From the NCBI GenBank assembly GCA_947462335.1, contig OX381720.1:49718481-49782480 (forward strand): a stretch of DNA of 64,000 nucleotides, written 5' to 3'. Under the pieces are notes generated by a model. It ran no database searches, had not been told where the DNA came from, and was given only the letters and a program-made list of their open reading frames with translations. This stretch comes from Harmothoe impar (Eukaryota > Annelida > Polychaeta > Phyllodocida > Polynoidae). Within the stretch, counting starts at the first letter, position 1; every line of letters begins with the position of its first letter. Shown piece after piece: positions 1 to 9,604 of the stretch. The position numbers and the translations under genes are program-made.

Positions 1-112
1 CACATTTGCTTCCTACGCCTCTGCATTTTTTCTGATTAAAACAAATAAACATGCCAACCTTAAAGAGTAACTCACAATCATCCAGTATGCAGAACATAAA
101 GGTCAGACTCAC

Positions 113-295
113 CAGGCCAGATCCAGTCTCCTTTTGGCATTTGAGCCTCGATTTCCACCTTTCCGTATTTGACACTGAAGCTCTTGGCGGTACGTAGACG
201 TGCAGACTGGATGGGGTTGATGTAGTTGGTTGGGTTACCTGCCCGACGGCAGCCATAGAAGTTGTTACCAGTGCAGACCGATGCAGGGTTACCTC
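113..295 (-). CDS. GH16 gene, fifth coding exon (last in window)
   Basis: The 183-base exon between acceptor CCCCTACAG and donor GTGAGT encodes GGNPASVCTGNNFYGCRRAG, the segment NPTNYINPIQSARLRTAK, then SFSVKYGKVEIEAQMPKG and DWIWPG. The donor is phase 1. Family members continue with AIW-LP and the active-site motif, which must lie left of this window. Confidence 0.94.
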
Positions 296-2467
296 CTGTA
301 GGGGAGGCACAATATTAATAGTAAGTGGTTGCAAAACATTATGAAAAGCAGATTAAAACATTTTCCTTCTTAACCAAAATACAAAGGTGTTCCTAAGTAA
401 CCTCCCCATATTATCCCCCACCCCCTTTGTGATGATCAGTCTCCAGCAACTGTTATAAGACACTCTTAGAGAAAGGGCCAGTGTATTGGAGCATTAGAGG
501 GCCATGCTTGCTTTAAAGGGGTAACTAAACTAGCGCTGCAATGCACTGGGCCAAGGCATCTGGCATGCATGCAATTCCTGAGATACAACTACATTATAAT
601 GTGTCTTTGCATTGCTCACTTTAAGAACCTTAATTGTTAAAATGAGCTAAAAGAATTATGTCCATTTTTCCTGTTGAGTGAACCAGGTTAAATTATGGCA
701 CTCACCCCACAGATCCAAAGTTCCACTGCTAAGGAAGGCTTCACCATAACGTTCTGACGTCAATGTCTACAATGAAATCATGACCTGGTTTAAGTTTAAA
801 TTATGTATCAAAATTGCATCATAGTAGCAGTTATGTGGACATTCACAAATGTAATGCTGATTTTATATGATATCATTTTTGGTCATATCATGGATGGCTA
901 AAAGCTGTCTTATCCTTTGCTGCAACTCCTCTCCTCTGTTTTTCTTCTTCAGGTATGTTTAACATTGACACTTAGAGCCTTGTAGCCTTTGACCTGATGA
1001 ATAGCATTAGATATGCTACAGTATTTTTCATAGTCAAAATTTACTAATCATTTTTACCAATGAAAAAGTCGGGGCAAAGAAAAACATTGCCTTAGTATTT
1101 GTCAACAGATAAATGGTGGTAATGGCAATAAATTTCTTTATGCAGATAAGCAATAAAATTAATTTTAAAAAAGCTATAAAATCAACAACAAAATTTAGAT
1201 AATACATGAATTACCTACCGGTTTGATGAAGAGAGTATTGTCCTTCACGTAGCTGTTGGATCTGTTGTTGAGGTAGTACTGGAACTCCCAGTTCTGTTGA
1301 CAAATAGCACATTATTTAGATAATCAGGTAACGGGGGAAGAAAAATCATTTTTTGAACTAGTTCGCTTTTTTGTTAGTTCACACCCAGTTCGGTTTGGTG
1401 TGAAATAGAAATTTAAGATAACCAATAGTGGAATTTATGCTTCAATCTAGAAATGATTCCTATATTTAAAAAAAAAGGTTTTGATTTTTTTGTATGTGAA
1501 TTTAATCTATAAATTCTTGATCTACATGTTTCATCAATGGCCTGTGGGTCGTTCAATAGCATGGGATAGGCAGTTTAATTCCGGCTGCCTCTGATATAGG
1601 AGGCTCCTATTCCAAGGACCCTGGTTCAGGAGGCTCCTGTTCCAAGGACCCTGGTTCAGGGGGCTCCTGTTCCAAGGACCCTGGTTCAGGAGGCTCCTGT
1701 TCCGAGGACCCTGGTTCAGGAGGCTCCTGTTCCGAGGACCCTGGTTCAGGAGGCTCCTGTTCCGAGGACCCTGGTTCAGGAGGCTCCTGTTCCGAGGACC
1801 CTGGTTCAGGAGGTCCCTGTTCCAAGGACCCTGGTTCAGTAGGCTCCTGTCCCAAGGACCCTGGTTCAGTAGGCTCCTGTCCCAAGGACCCTGGTTCAGT
1901 AGGCTCCTGTTCCAAGGACCCTGGTTCAGGAGGCTCCTGTTCCAAGGACCCTGGTTCAGGAGGTCCCTGTTCCAAGGGCCCTGATCCAGGGTTCAGCTGG
2001 ACCCTTCTTAAAAATAACTGGCGGCCTCTAGTCTAAGATCATGTTTCAGAGTAACCATCCTTGCTATACTTACTCCCCCTCCACTGGCAGTTATCTCATG
2101 CTCCCACTTGTCAAAATCCAGTTTGTCAAAGGTATCACTGAAGACGAGGCAGGGGTAGGAGGTGCAGCCGTCAGCCAAAGGCTCTGCAGGCTCAGCAGGC
2201 TTCACATCCTCTACAACATCAATTTCAGTTTAATTACAATTTCGGCAATTTCAAAGAATATAAATGTGTAAATATGATTACATTTCATTCATTTGAACTA
2301 AAGCAGCAGTTGTTGTTTATAATGAAATATTTATAAATCAACATTTTTGATAATGACACCTCCATTCCAAGAATACATAGAAACACACTAACCTTGGTAA
2401 GTGGGGAGGGCACTGGTTGTTGCCAGAATGGCAAAAGCCACCGCTATGTACAGAGGACGTCCCATGG
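113..2467 (-). CDS. GH16 beta-1,3-glucanase / glucan-recognition protein, 5' part
   Basis: Five coding exons join in phase on the minus strand: 2465-2393, 2210-2074, 1293-1219, 766-706 and 295-113, giving 176 residues before the window ends inside the next intron. Residues 1-19 form a signal peptide (MGRPLYIAVAFAILATTSA). A short Pro/Glu linker (KPAEPAEPLADG) follows, then the N-terminal half of a GH16 fold: YPCLVFSDTFDKLDFDKW, NWEFQYYLNNRSNSY, FLSSGTLDLWGG, NPIQSARLRTAKSF, and KVEIEAQMPKGDWIWPG. These are hallmark strands of animal laminarinases and Gram-negative/beta-glucan binding proteins, which digest or sense beta-1,3-glucan outside the cell. The catalytic ExDxxE motif normally lies just beyond the last exon seen, so enzyme versus non-catalytic receptor cannot be decided here. 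All junctions are GT/AG. Confidence 0.93.
706..766 (-). CDS. GH16 gene, fourth coding exon
   Basis: A 61-base exon between acceptor CATTGTAG and donor GTGAGT encodes TLTSERYGEAFLSSGTLDLW and ends in phase 1. The motif FLSSGTLDLW is conserved in the family. Confidence 0.92.
1219..1293 (-). CDS. GH16 gene, third coding exon
   Basis: A 75-base phase 0-0 exon between acceptor TTTGTCAACAG and donor GTAGGT. It encodes NWEFQYYLNNRSNSYVKDN followed by TLFIKP, matching the conserved NWEFQYY strand of animal GH16 laminarinase-like proteins. Confidence 0.93.
1601..1990. repeat. 30-bp minisatellite in GH16 intron
   Basis: About 13 head-to-tail copies of a 30-base unit built around CTCCTGTTCCAAGGACC and CTGGTTCAGG, with few substitutions between copies. 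It lies inside the intron between exons 1293-1219 and 2210-2074. Because 30 is divisible by three, the minus strand stays open and reads repeats of EQEPPEPGSL; no splice sites frame it as an exon. Confidence 0.95.
2074..2210 (-). CDS. GH16 gene, second coding exon
   Basis: Acceptor GTTGTAG at 2211; donor GTAAGT at 2073. The 137 bases encode EDVKPAEPAEPLADGC, then CLVFSDTFDKLDFDKWEHEI, ending in phase 0 after a Gly run. Confidence 0.92.
2393..2467 (-). CDS. GH16 gene, exon with start codon and signal peptide
   Basis: The ATG is at 2465-2463. The exon begins at 2467 behind the acceptor TTCTTGTTTCAG, so an intron lies in the 5' leader. It encodes MGRPLYIAVAFAILATTSA plus LPTYQ and ends in phase 1 at the donor AAG|GTTAGTG. 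Confidence 0.9.
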
Positions 2468-3061
2468 CTGAAACAAGAATAACGTTCCAAATAACACCAA
2501 TTGATTCACAATCAATTAGTTACCATACATTATGCATTTTGGATACAAATGAAGATTTTCAATCATATTTGGCCAATGGAACAGTAGGCAGAACAATATA
2601 GAGAAGAATTACAATACAGAGAGTTGTAATATAAGATATTCCTTAACACAGAATTCCACTTCACAACACCACAGCAAAATAACAATATTTCCAGAATAAA
2701 ACAATTGAAAAACAATCATTATACATGTACTTGCTTTGTAATCAATTGTTATAAAAGCATTCCCTTAGATGGATATGCTATTCAGCCAGAAATCTCTTGA
2801 AAAATATAGCATCCCTCGAAATAGCACCTATAGGAATTGAACGCTCCTGAACAGGTCAAATCTAGGAAATTCACCACAATACCATAAATGCACAAGATAT
2901 CATTTTAAAATATCTTTAACCTATGTAGGTAGGTGTCTTCCCCAGATTTGCCCCCAGTTGCAAACATTTCAATCTCTAGGTCCTGTTTGGAGGACTTTCA
3001 AAAAGGATGATATTACTATTATTTTCTATTAAAAAGCCCACTAGATGTGTATGACCAACCT

Positions 3062-3113
3062 GGTGCTGACGGGTGTCTTCTACCAATGTCAGACGAGGTG
3101 CACAGGCTTTATA
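3062..3113 (-). promoter_or_regulatory. TATA promoter and candidate noncoding first exon of the GH16 gene
   Basis: TATAAA reads on the minus strand at 3113-3108. About 30 bases downstream a start site near 3080 would give a short noncoding exon ending at about 3062 at the donor CACCAG|GTTGGT. That donor pairs with the acceptor just before the ATG at 2467, making a ~600-base leader intron. The TATA box is seen; the start site and leader exon are inferred from spacing and splice signals. Confidence 0.6.
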
Positions 3114-3175
3114 CCCACTCCAACCTCATTTACATAATAACACCGCCATGTATCACATCTCCTGTCAAGTCTAAG

Positions 3176-3392
3176 GGAGTGTTCATTGATTAATAACGGG
3201 GAGGGGAGTGGTGAGTGGCATGGTGACATTTTTTTATGCCCCCCCCCCTCCCCACTAGAAGGCGTGTATATTCAGTCCCCCCTCCCCTCGCTGAAAGCCC
3301 CCCCCCTCCTTTTAGATTATTGTAACGTACAGATATTTTTGCTAAAAATGGTTATGCCCCCCCCCCCTGTGATTAACAAATGGGCCCTCTTT
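3176..3392. mobile_element. Short inverted-repeat element with C-rich body
   Basis: Left end GAGTGTTCATTGATTAATAA is matched in inverse by GTGATTAACAAATGGGCCCTC at 3370-3390. The middle is C-rich on the plus strand. A related end, in opposite orientation, occurs at about 11368-11396 (ATTAATAAATGAACACTCCC). Looks like a small non-coding DNA element; family unknown. Confidence 0.55.
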
Positions 3393-3998
3393 ATAGCTGA
3401 TACAGCCCTTCCTGATCATATCCGTTTCTCCTTACCAATTGTCACAGAATATATCTTCATAATGTGATTGATTTGCCGTCAAATTACAAGTGCAAAATCA
3501 TGAAAATGTCCTCCGTGTGTTAACCCTTGCTAAAAGATTACATTTGATCTCATGATGCACCAATGCATCGCCAGTTAGTAACTCATGGGCGCTGCATTTG
3601 TTTGTAACATCTATCTTTATTCCTGAGTTTATGTACAGTTTACACCGAGATATCAATCATAATTGTGCTGTTGGCTGCACTCCCATATGTAAGTCAATAA
3701 TCCATTTTCTTTCAAAATTAGTGGATTTGAGATTTCTAATAACTCAGGCCAGAAAGGTCCCCCTCCTCCCACTTATTATAAGTGTGTGGAGGATCTTCTC
3801 GGGGGACCCTTTTCAAAATCTAGTAGGGATTATCAGGTCCTGTTTAGACCTGGACCCCAGTATAACAACTCCTTAACCAACAACAATGTACACAGTTAAT
3901 TAATATAAAGGATTTCTAGTCACATTAATCAACTGTTTCAACAATATCACCTCAATAATATCGGTACCTTTCCAGCGAGCCATGCTTTTCTATCCAGT

Positions 3999-4141
3999 TA
4001 GGGTTGGTATGATGCTTGAATGTAGGGTTGGTATGATGCTTGAATGCAGCACTGGCAAGTTATTTGCCATGGCTGCATTAATGCGTGATGATGCCTAAGC
4101 CATGATGCATTAAGGTATTATGCCATCTTCAAAGGGTTAAC
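3999..4141. repeat. Palindrome-module dispersed repeat, copy 1
   Basis: Contains a direct duplication of GGGTTGGTATGATGCTTGAA, then the core AATGCAGCACTGGC facing GCCATGGCTGCATTAATGC, and ends in a degenerate AAGGGTTAAC. The module recurs at about ten other places in the window (see copies at 11.7, 27.1, 36.5, 37.8, 49.1, 49.5, 51.3, 52.9 and 55.1 kb). Confidence 0.8.
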
Positions 4142-4234
4142 AGGATTTAGATGGAATTCTCAAGTGATTTTCACTTTTGATACTGGAAGCAGGTTCAATA
4201 TTGCAAGTTGAGGAAACACTTTTCTGGTTAACTT

Positions 4235-4472
4235 ATTAGACCTAATAAGCGCACATCCCCTAAAAAGCACACACACACCCTTTTTGTGCCAGATTTAGAC
4301 TGTAAAACCCCCAAGATATGTCAAAAAAGTAACTCAAATGTACCTTAACGATTAGAAATGTGTTATAGAATGCATCGTTAAGTGCACTGTGCATTGTGTT
4401 GTGTTGAATAAAGAACTGCAATTTTTGGGCTTAACATTGTTTTAAGCGTACTGTGCGCTTATTACGTCGAAT
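4235..4472. mobile_element. MITE-like element, AATAAGCGCACA termini
   Basis: Left end ATTAGACCTAATAAGCGCAC (4235-4254) is mirrored by GTGCGCTTATTACGTCGAAT (4453-4472). The 238-base span has no reading frame. Non-autonomous DNA transposon by structure; no clear target duplication seen. Confidence 0.75.
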
Positions 4473-4499
4473 AGGGTAATTAATTTTGCCAGCAAATGC

Positions 4500-6170
4500 T
4501 GGATGGTGTATGTTATCAGCCGATGCTAGTAGCACTGTCTATGGGGGTGTATCTATAGCAGGGTCAGAATACAGGCACAGCACTTAGCAGGGTGAAGGAG
4601 GCAGATAGCAGTGAAGTGGTGGGACAGTGGGTTTATAGACATGCACAGATTACCTCTGTAGAGGGGGTGATCGGATAAAATGCAGTGTACAGTTCTTATT
4701 GATCTAGAGATACCACTTTAAATCGAGACAGTGATTAAACAGCGACAATAATCCTCTATTAATGCGCAGTTCCAGAGAGTATGATGCCTGGAAACAGCAC
4801 CCAACTATCCAATATAAATAGTACCAATGTTTTTTTATCTGGTTTCATTGAAATGTACATCTCAGCATATCATGGCCTCAGCCAATGAGTGAACAGGAAA
4901 TCAGAACAATATTAAATACACAAATTTTGTGTCATCCAAATCCGTCAACCCCCTCGACCGTTGTTAAAAAATGTATATTGACAAGATCGACATTATTGTA
5001 TCTAATATTTATTTTAAAATGCGTTTAGAATCAGTGTGAATTATGTGAGTTATTGTACCGTGTGTGTAATATTAGAATAAAATACTATTATGAATGAAAT
5101 TATAACGACTGCTAGTTCTAATTTATAAAACCCACACGGCACCATTCCATCTATCATGCACATACACACAGGCACCCCCCCCCCAACACACACACTTATA
5201 TGTGACAGTTTTTAGTTACAGTTTTTACAGATACCACATTTAACTATATAGATTTTTGATACAAATTCTATATTGAATTACTTTCTTTTACTAAGATTAT
5301 GAGAACATCCCCCTAGAAAGGCGATGAAATTTAAATTTAAAAAAAAGAAAGGGAGAAGATTCCTTGAAAAGAAGACCTTCAAAATTGTTTTGGGCCATAA
5401 CACCTAAGCATTACTTTCTCTTAGGCCTAACACAGTGGACACAAGTGATATTTTGGGTCCATATATTTAGTTTATATTTTGACCTCTTGACTCATAAAAA
5501 CATCTACCAAGCAAAAGTATACAAGGGGAAAGATACACCTAATGATACAGAATTTATATAGGGTTTTGAAGAAGCCCGGTCTTTGTATAAGCACTTGGGA
5601 TATTAGAGTTTGGAAATAACTCTCAAGTACCACATCTGGTTATTTTGATAGAAACGGAAGCGTGACTCTATACACTAGTACGCAGTTCTGGGTCTTCTCT
5701 ATGATAAAGCATGCAGTCTGCAGTGGCACGCTACTGACACCCTGTGAGATAAAGAGGAACTAAATATGACATTAAATCCTGTGGGGTGGGACAAAAACAT
5801 TGATTGTAATGCTTGGTCTCCTCCTATTTATTTGTATCATTCATGGTAGATTATTATATTACTGCTCATGCATAAATGGGCGCACACGCCAAACTGGGAA
5901 ATACAGAGAAACAATGAGAAAGGTTACAAGATTCCTAGATGTATTTTACCGCAAATTATACAAGATCCAATAATTTTTAGAATATTTTTGCCTTTCTTTT
6001 GGCCTCTCGAATGCTTATAGAAGGCCACACCACACTGCCATATAACCACATGTGACAATTAACTAGTCTATAAAGAGACATTGAATTGACTATCCTCCTA
6101 TACAATATAAAATCATGCAAAGACAGGAAAAACACACACATGTCACATGGCAGTTGGTCTTCTGAAAACC
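4500..6170. other. Intergenic DNA, no gene seen
   Basis: AT-rich sequence with short C and A runs (C run near 5166, CA-rich stretches near 5160-5200). No reading frame with splice signals or recognisable protein motifs was found on either strand. Confidence 0.5.
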
Positions 6171-6174
6171 TACA

Positions 6175-7560
6175 GTGACCCAGCCGGCAATGGTCCCTGG
6201 GGCCCATTTGTGTTTTACTTGGGCCATCTAGGTTTGCCCATATCTGGGTTTTCCTCATTTTTGTCCAGGGCTACCAGTGAGATTCCAAATGGGCTAAGCC
6301 CACCAATAATTCTTTTCTAAAATATGTTGTAAATACTTTGAAACATACTCATCTTTGGTTGTTTTAAAAAAATTATGATTTAAAGTACCATTTTCATGGA
6401 TTTGTGTCAAAGTGGGTTTTGCCTGGGCTTCATCTAGTTTAAGTGGGCTAAAATCTCCTTGGGACTTCTATGGGGGTAAACCTGGGCTGCTAGGTAGGCC
6501 CCAGCTGGGCTCAACCCAGGGACAAAACTTCAAATTTAAACATTTAACTACATTTGAAATACTTGAATTTGTATCCATTAACAGTGATTCTTTGAAATTA
6601 ACATTTTCAGTAAAGTTGCTATGCTGTTATGTCAAGATTGGTTTCACTTGGGATAGGTTCGGGCAGAGTGGGTTAAAGGGTCAATGGGCTTTACATGGGC
6701 GTTGAATGTACCTTGGGGTGGGTCCCATTTGGGTGAGCCCATCACTTACCTCTCTGGGCTCAGGCCATCAACTAAACTTTCATGGCTACTTTTCAAATCC
6801 CACTCCCTCTCATGGATGGGATTCATCTGGGCTGGACCTGGGCCAAGTGGGCAAGTCATGTTCTTGAATAAACCACTAGATGTCCTCGTTGTAAGTAATA
6901 CCACATTAATGTTCAACAGAGCTTTTTACATTTGGATTACAAAAGTTTATGGATTCTCAATAATTCCAGAATGGCTAGGAATATAACAGATTTCATAATA
7001 GGTTCTGGGGATGCCATGTTTTATAACCCCATTCTGCACACGAATATGGAAACAAGCAACACCCTGTTACAAACACCTGTTCCCTAAATGTCATAAGAAT
7101 ACATTATCCTGCCACTGACTGAGTTCTCACACACAGGCTACTCGCATGCTGGCTGCATCACATAAGTTAAGAAATGTGTCCAGCCCAAGAGTAAGTCAGC
7201 TAAAGGATGCATTGCTCTACCCTCTGAATGGTGGAGGAAGAGATTCCCACCTATATGGAGGAACGAACTTATCTGGGAGATGGGCGATAATATATCAAAT
7301 AGTGGCAAGCAACTACAGTGGAGGTTCACAGTCCTATATCCCCCCCCCCCCCAAAAAAAAAAATTATAATAAAAAAATCCAACCAAGCCCATGTGGGCCC
7401 CGCCCTATACCCATATGGATACCCTCAATTAAAATCTGGGCAAGCCCATTTTGGTCCCAGCAGTTAGCCCAGGACAAAAATGTGGTGGGCCCCATATGGA
7501 CAAAGTGATGTGGGTCCCACCCAACGGCCCACCTTTTGACACGTATGGGTCCCAGTAAGC
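6175..7560. repeat. Degenerate TGGGC-rich repeat cluster
   Basis: Blocks at 6175-6300, 6410-6850 and 7380-7560 are full of TGGGCT/CCTGGGC words separated by 15-30 bases. The 7380-7560 block carries them in opposite orientation (AAGCCCATGTGGGCCCC), so the outer blocks are imperfect inverted arms. A similar style with CCGTAT words occurs at 13.3 kb. No coding evidence; the weak open frames come from the word repetition. Confidence 0.5.
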
Positions 7561-8092
7561 AATGCTGAATGGGCGAGCTAACATTAACAATTAAGGTCCT
7601 ATATACGCTATTCAGTAGATGTTTATCAAATATCTGATTTGTAGTTAACATACTGATATATAATGTGAAATAACCATGCTGGAGATTCGAGGGAGCTCCT
7701 ATGTCCATAGGTGAATATCATGTTTATATTCAGCTACACATGTATACAGAAGCATTGGGCCCAACCCCATAAACAAAAGAAAAACGTTTCTCTATGACTC
7801 CTCATCATGGCAAAACGTTATATGAGCGTTATTTTGACGTAAAATAACATATATTTGTATGCTAGGAAACCCATAAACGTACATGTCGAAATTTAGTTTC
7901 TCTGACTCTCACAAGGGGTCATTAGTGTGCCACAGACGGCCCTGGTGTTTTCCTACCAGTTGTCTAACGGTAACCTGAAAGAGCGCCATTTTCTCAGAAC
8001 TCACTGTATCAGAAGGGGGCTGAACACAACGTAAACACATAGTGCAATAAGAAGGTGTTACAAAACTATTCTTTTGACGCTGTTTTTCAAGC

Positions 8093-8183
8093 GGCTGTTA
8101 CAAAACAAAATTTATGTTACAGATTCTTTACATTATAGACGTAATTTTATGTTCTGTACTGTAAATTTTGTTTTGTAACAGCC
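8093..8183. repeat. Hairpin, GGCTGTTACAAAACAAAATT arms
   Basis: GGCTGTTACAAAACAAAATT at 8093-8112 is the near-exact reverse complement of the arm at 8163-8183 (AATTTTGTTTTGTAACAGCC). About 50 bases lie between. A small foldback element or element remnant. Confidence 0.75.
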
Positions 8184-8209
8184 CCAGGGTTGAACCACGG
8201 CGACTGCTT

Positions 8210-8579
8210 AGAATCCACAGGGGACGACGTGGATTCACCTAAGTTGCTCGGTTTGACCTCCGTACATTTTACTTCACCACATTTGGACTTGCTCCCTTCA
8301 TCAGCTGAGGCAGTGTGTTTGAATTCCCTACTTCTATGGGATATTTCTTCAGCAGCTGCCCACTTTTTAATTTCTTAGCCTTAGGTAGAATGTCTTTGGG
8401 AATCATAACACGTATCACATTGGACTTCTTTAACTTGTATTTTTTACTATTGGTTCCTCTGACTCAGAATCAGATGAGCTGTCCTCTTCGCATTGTAACT
8501 TGAATCACTGGTGTCATCGGCTTCCCTTGCGAACTCGACTGTTCAGACTCCAACTCTACTTGACTACCTGATGCCATGG
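8210..8579 (-). pseudogene. Decayed reading frame, unknown protein
   Basis: From an ATG at 8577 the minus strand reads MASGSQVELESEQSSSQGKP until a stop near 8474. Continuing in other frames gives the acidic SSDSESEEPIVK, then KYKLKKSNVIRVMIPKDILP and GQLLKKYPIEVG. Composition (Ser/Glu-rich head, Lys-rich tail) looks coding but needs at least two frameshifts. No splice sites were seen at the breaks, so I read it as a broken processed or transposon-derived gene. Family not recognised. Confidence 0.35.
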
Positions 8580-9359
8580 CGGCAAGCCCTTTGATGACAC
8601 GGGCGTGTAAAAAATTTGCCCATCCTCACATTTTTTATACCCTGAGTTTATTACTCATAGGCCTCTCAGTATTGTATGTTAAAATAGGTATTGAGGGGGT
8701 TTTACTAGTAGACCATTTAAGACTCTAAAGTATTGAACCTTTTATATATCAAGAACTATATATGGAGGAAAATTTGACGGAGATATCTGAGTAAAACGTC
8801 ATGAATCTGTAATATATGAATCTAATAGTATATACTGTTTGGGAAGAGTTGTGGTTGTTTTAGTTTTCTGAAAGCTTAGAGGGTTCCCTCTATAAAACAT
8901 AAGTAAGGCCAATAAACAAACAGAAAACAGATGTAGGGATCTATCAATGGTTTAATAGGGACAATGGCTATGCTGTCATCATTTCGTTTCTCTTATGTTA
9001 TAAATAACATCAAACAACATGACACTAAATGATTCACAATATTATAAACTGGCACGCTGACACCGATCTATTTAAGTCAGGAAACAAAAGCCAAATTCCT
9101 ATGAGGAGATGCTATCCTAACCTGCGTCCCCTTGACCCCAATTAAGTACTGTGCACAACTGTGATGATTAGAAATGTTGAATGTGTTATCCCGGTGTATT
9201 GATATGTAAAACATCTTTGGGTCTCAGATTGAGAACTCCTCTTGTACGAGAATGTTTGTGCCAAATAAAAATATCAAAATCAAAACAGATCAAGCATAAT
9301 AAAAGACAGAACCACCTTTTTCTTTTGTTTATTTTCTTTCAGCATTCTGGTCAAAGCTT

Positions 9360-9604
9360 TCATTTCTTCAGCATAAAGTCATAGTCGGCTTTCCCAGTTA
9401 AATAGCTCATGTAATAGTGGTGGTGTTCCTCAATGCTAGTAATGGTAGCCTTCACCCCTGGGGTTTCCTTCATAGCTGACACCCATGCATGTAATTTGGG
9501 ACACCTTTCCTCAGTGATAACTTCAACTTGGAAATATGTGTTGTGCATGGGCATGCGCTCCACACATGGCCAGCATAAGTAATCCACCATGGAGACTTCA
9601 TCAC
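9360..9604 (-). CDS. Omega GST, terminal exon
   Basis: From acceptor CTTTTTAG the exon reads GDEVSMVDYLCWPCVERMPM and continues to the conserved KLHAWVSAMKETPGVKAT, ending ADYDFMLKK and TGA at 9362-9360. A minus-strand AATAAA at 9333-9328, 27 bases past the stop, is the likely polyadenylation signal and implies a very short 3' untranslated region. Confidence 0.94.

Noticed and set aside
1607..1975. 122-residue open frame of EQEPPEPGSL repeats on the minus strand
   Set aside because: It is the 30-bp minisatellite, open only because the unit is a multiple of three; no splice sites frame it and the GH16 exons on either side already join in phase.
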